A DNA stretch of 64,000 nucleotides from Pectinophora gossypiella. Lineage: Eukaryota > Arthropoda > Insecta > Lepidoptera > Gelechiidae. Positions 63,191 through 64,000 of the stretch are shown piece after piece. The position numbers and the translations under genes are program-made. Position 1 is the stretch's first letter. Each line of letters opens with the position of its first letter. Below the pieces are notes generated by a model, which worked only from the letters and a program-made list of their open reading frames with translations, ran no database searches and was not told where the DNA came from. The stretch is from NCBI RefSeq assembly GCF_024362695.1, contig NC_065420.1, positions 6,835,420 through 6,899,419 of the forward strand, written 5' to 3'.

Positions 63191-63715
63191 ATGGTTGTTA
63201 GTGACATCGCATCGTAACGAATACTGAGGGGAGAGATTCAGAACTTGCTTCTAAATTGATGTCAAGTGGAATTTCCTGTCGGAAAAATTATTAAAATTTT
63301 AGCGTTTTTTCAAATCAAATCAATTTATTTGCGAGAACACATAGAATACAAAAAAGGTGGCAAAATAATTAAAATAACAATGTTGTGATGTGTTCGGCCT
63401 GCATGCAGGCGTACAAATATACATAAAATAATAAAAAATAAAGAAATGGTACATTGAAAAGAAAATTATTTAAAATATACTTATTATTAAAAAAAAAAAT
63501 ACAAAATTTAATTATTTTTATTTTCCTTCAAATTATAGTAACATTTGTCCATAAGCCATTTCGTTAGGTTATTCTTGAACTTGTTTCCAGTCAGTTGTGT
63601 TTTAATTATTTGCAGTTACATATTTTTGCGACAGAAAATTCCACTTGATATCAACTCAGAATCATGGTCAGAATCATCCCTCAAAATTTTCATTACCATG
63701 TCACTAACACCCTGT
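63191..63715. mobile_element. MITE-V copy split by a LINE
   Basis: Arms 63191-63300 (GGTTGTTAGTGACATCGCAT, ATGTCAAGTGGAATTTCCTG) and 63627-63715 (GCGACAGAAAATTCCACTTG to GTCACTAACACCCTG) belong to one MITE-V, interrupted by 63305-63625. Confidence 0.75.
63305..63625 (-). mobile_element. 5'-truncated LINE with TTGATT tail inside MITE-V
   Basis: Minus-strand frame 63508-63622 ends NKFKNNLTKWLMDKCYYNLK-ENKNN-stop, matching the FKxxLKxWLLxKxYY pattern at the C-terminus of Jockey/CR1-superfamily ORF2s. The 3' UTR follows, then a CGCAAATAAATTGATTTGAT tail at 63305-63330. Only about 38 codons of coding remain. A related tail is seen at 12511-12523. Confidence 0.7.
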
Positions 63716-63904
63716 TTATAAATATATTTTACGAATGGTTTAATACACTCCCAAATAAAATATTGGCGTAACAAAAAAATATCTGTTATCATAAAAACCT
63801 ATAAATTCTTTTTTGGACAGGCTGATCCTTCTAATCCGATTTGCGATCTGACTATAACTATAAAGAGGATTTAAAGAGCTCTATTAAATGTACCCACCCA
63901 ATAT

Positions 63905-64000
63905 ACCTACATAAACAGCATTATACGGCATAGACCTCCCTTTAATCAACTGGAGTAGGCATAGCGTGTCTTCTTAAGCACGTATCATGTTACTTTCAGA
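63905..64000 (-). mobile_element. SINE-B, degenerate, runs off the window
   Basis: TAAACAGCATTATACGGCAT, AGACCTCCCTTTAATCAACT and GGAGTAGGCATAG then CTTAAGCACGTATCATGTTA follow the SINE-B minus-strand order with a large internal loss. Confidence 0.5.

Noticed and set aside
1..64000. Possible bacterial or phage-type systems (CRISPR, toxin-antitoxin, operons)
   Set aside because: No regularly spaced direct repeats with unique spacers, no tightly packed ORFs and no Shine-Dalgarno-led genes; regular structures found are SINE, LINE, MITE or microsatellite.
1..64000. Endogenous viral or LTR-retrotransposon sequence
   Set aside because: I saw no LTR pairs, primer-binding site plus polypurine tract, protease/integrase motifs or viral polymerase motifs; the only RT motifs belong to non-LTR elements.

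Overview
This window reads as eukaryotic, almost certainly lepidopteran, nuclear DNA. The grounds are AT-rich intron-like sequence, a Src-family kinase exon with spliceosomal signals, and a dense load of moth/butterfly-type repeats: tRNA-derived SINEs, RTE-like and Jockey-clade LINE ends, Helitron ends finishing in CTAGT, and many palindromic MITEs. No bacterial operon, CRISPR array, or rRNA or functional tRNA gene was seen.

Host genes are sparse. The only secure host coding sequence is the 5' coding exon of a Src42A-type tyrosine kinase on the minus strand (7122-7486): myristoylation/palmitoylation start, unique region, whole SH3 domain, then a GTGAGT donor. The rest of the kinase must lie left of the window, so positions 1-7115 are intron, and everything right of about 7.7 kb is upstream (5' non-coding introns or intergenic). 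A 32-codon minus-strand open segment with a start codon and a donor (55732-55827) is the best candidate for another gene. Weaker exon-like segments lie at 56984-57074 and 25101-25408.

Layout: 1-7.7 kb is Src42A intron and first coding exon, with a tandemly duplicated RTE-like fragment at 4.1-4.8 kb. 8-24 kb holds scattered SINEs, MITEs and Helitron ends, ending in a Helitron split by a Jockey copy. 24-35 kb holds MITEs and SINEs. 34.9-36.7 kb is a 5'-truncated LINE with an open reverse-transcriptase frame. 36.9-41 kb holds palindromic MITEs, a Jockey fragment split by a TIR element with an 8-bp target duplication, and a 1.4-kb foldback. 41-54 kb is SINE/MITE/Jockey-rich, including a young Jockey copy at 47.5-47.9 kb. 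54-64 kb has two candidate exons, MITEs with nested insertions and more LINE ends.

Repeat family names used here (SINE-A to -F, LINE-alpha to -epsilon, MITE-G, -K, -P, -R, -S, -V) are local labels based only on sequence shared between copies in this window. How they work together: SINE-A, -B and -D each end in a 3' tail resembling the end of a different LINE family in the same window, as expected if each SINE borrows that LINE's reverse transcriptase. SINE-B and SINE-C share a tRNA-like head and body but have different tails. Many copies keep target-site duplications, so the order of nested insertions can be read. I saw no new multi-gene system; the interest lies in the mobile-element archaeology and the unassigned exon candidates.
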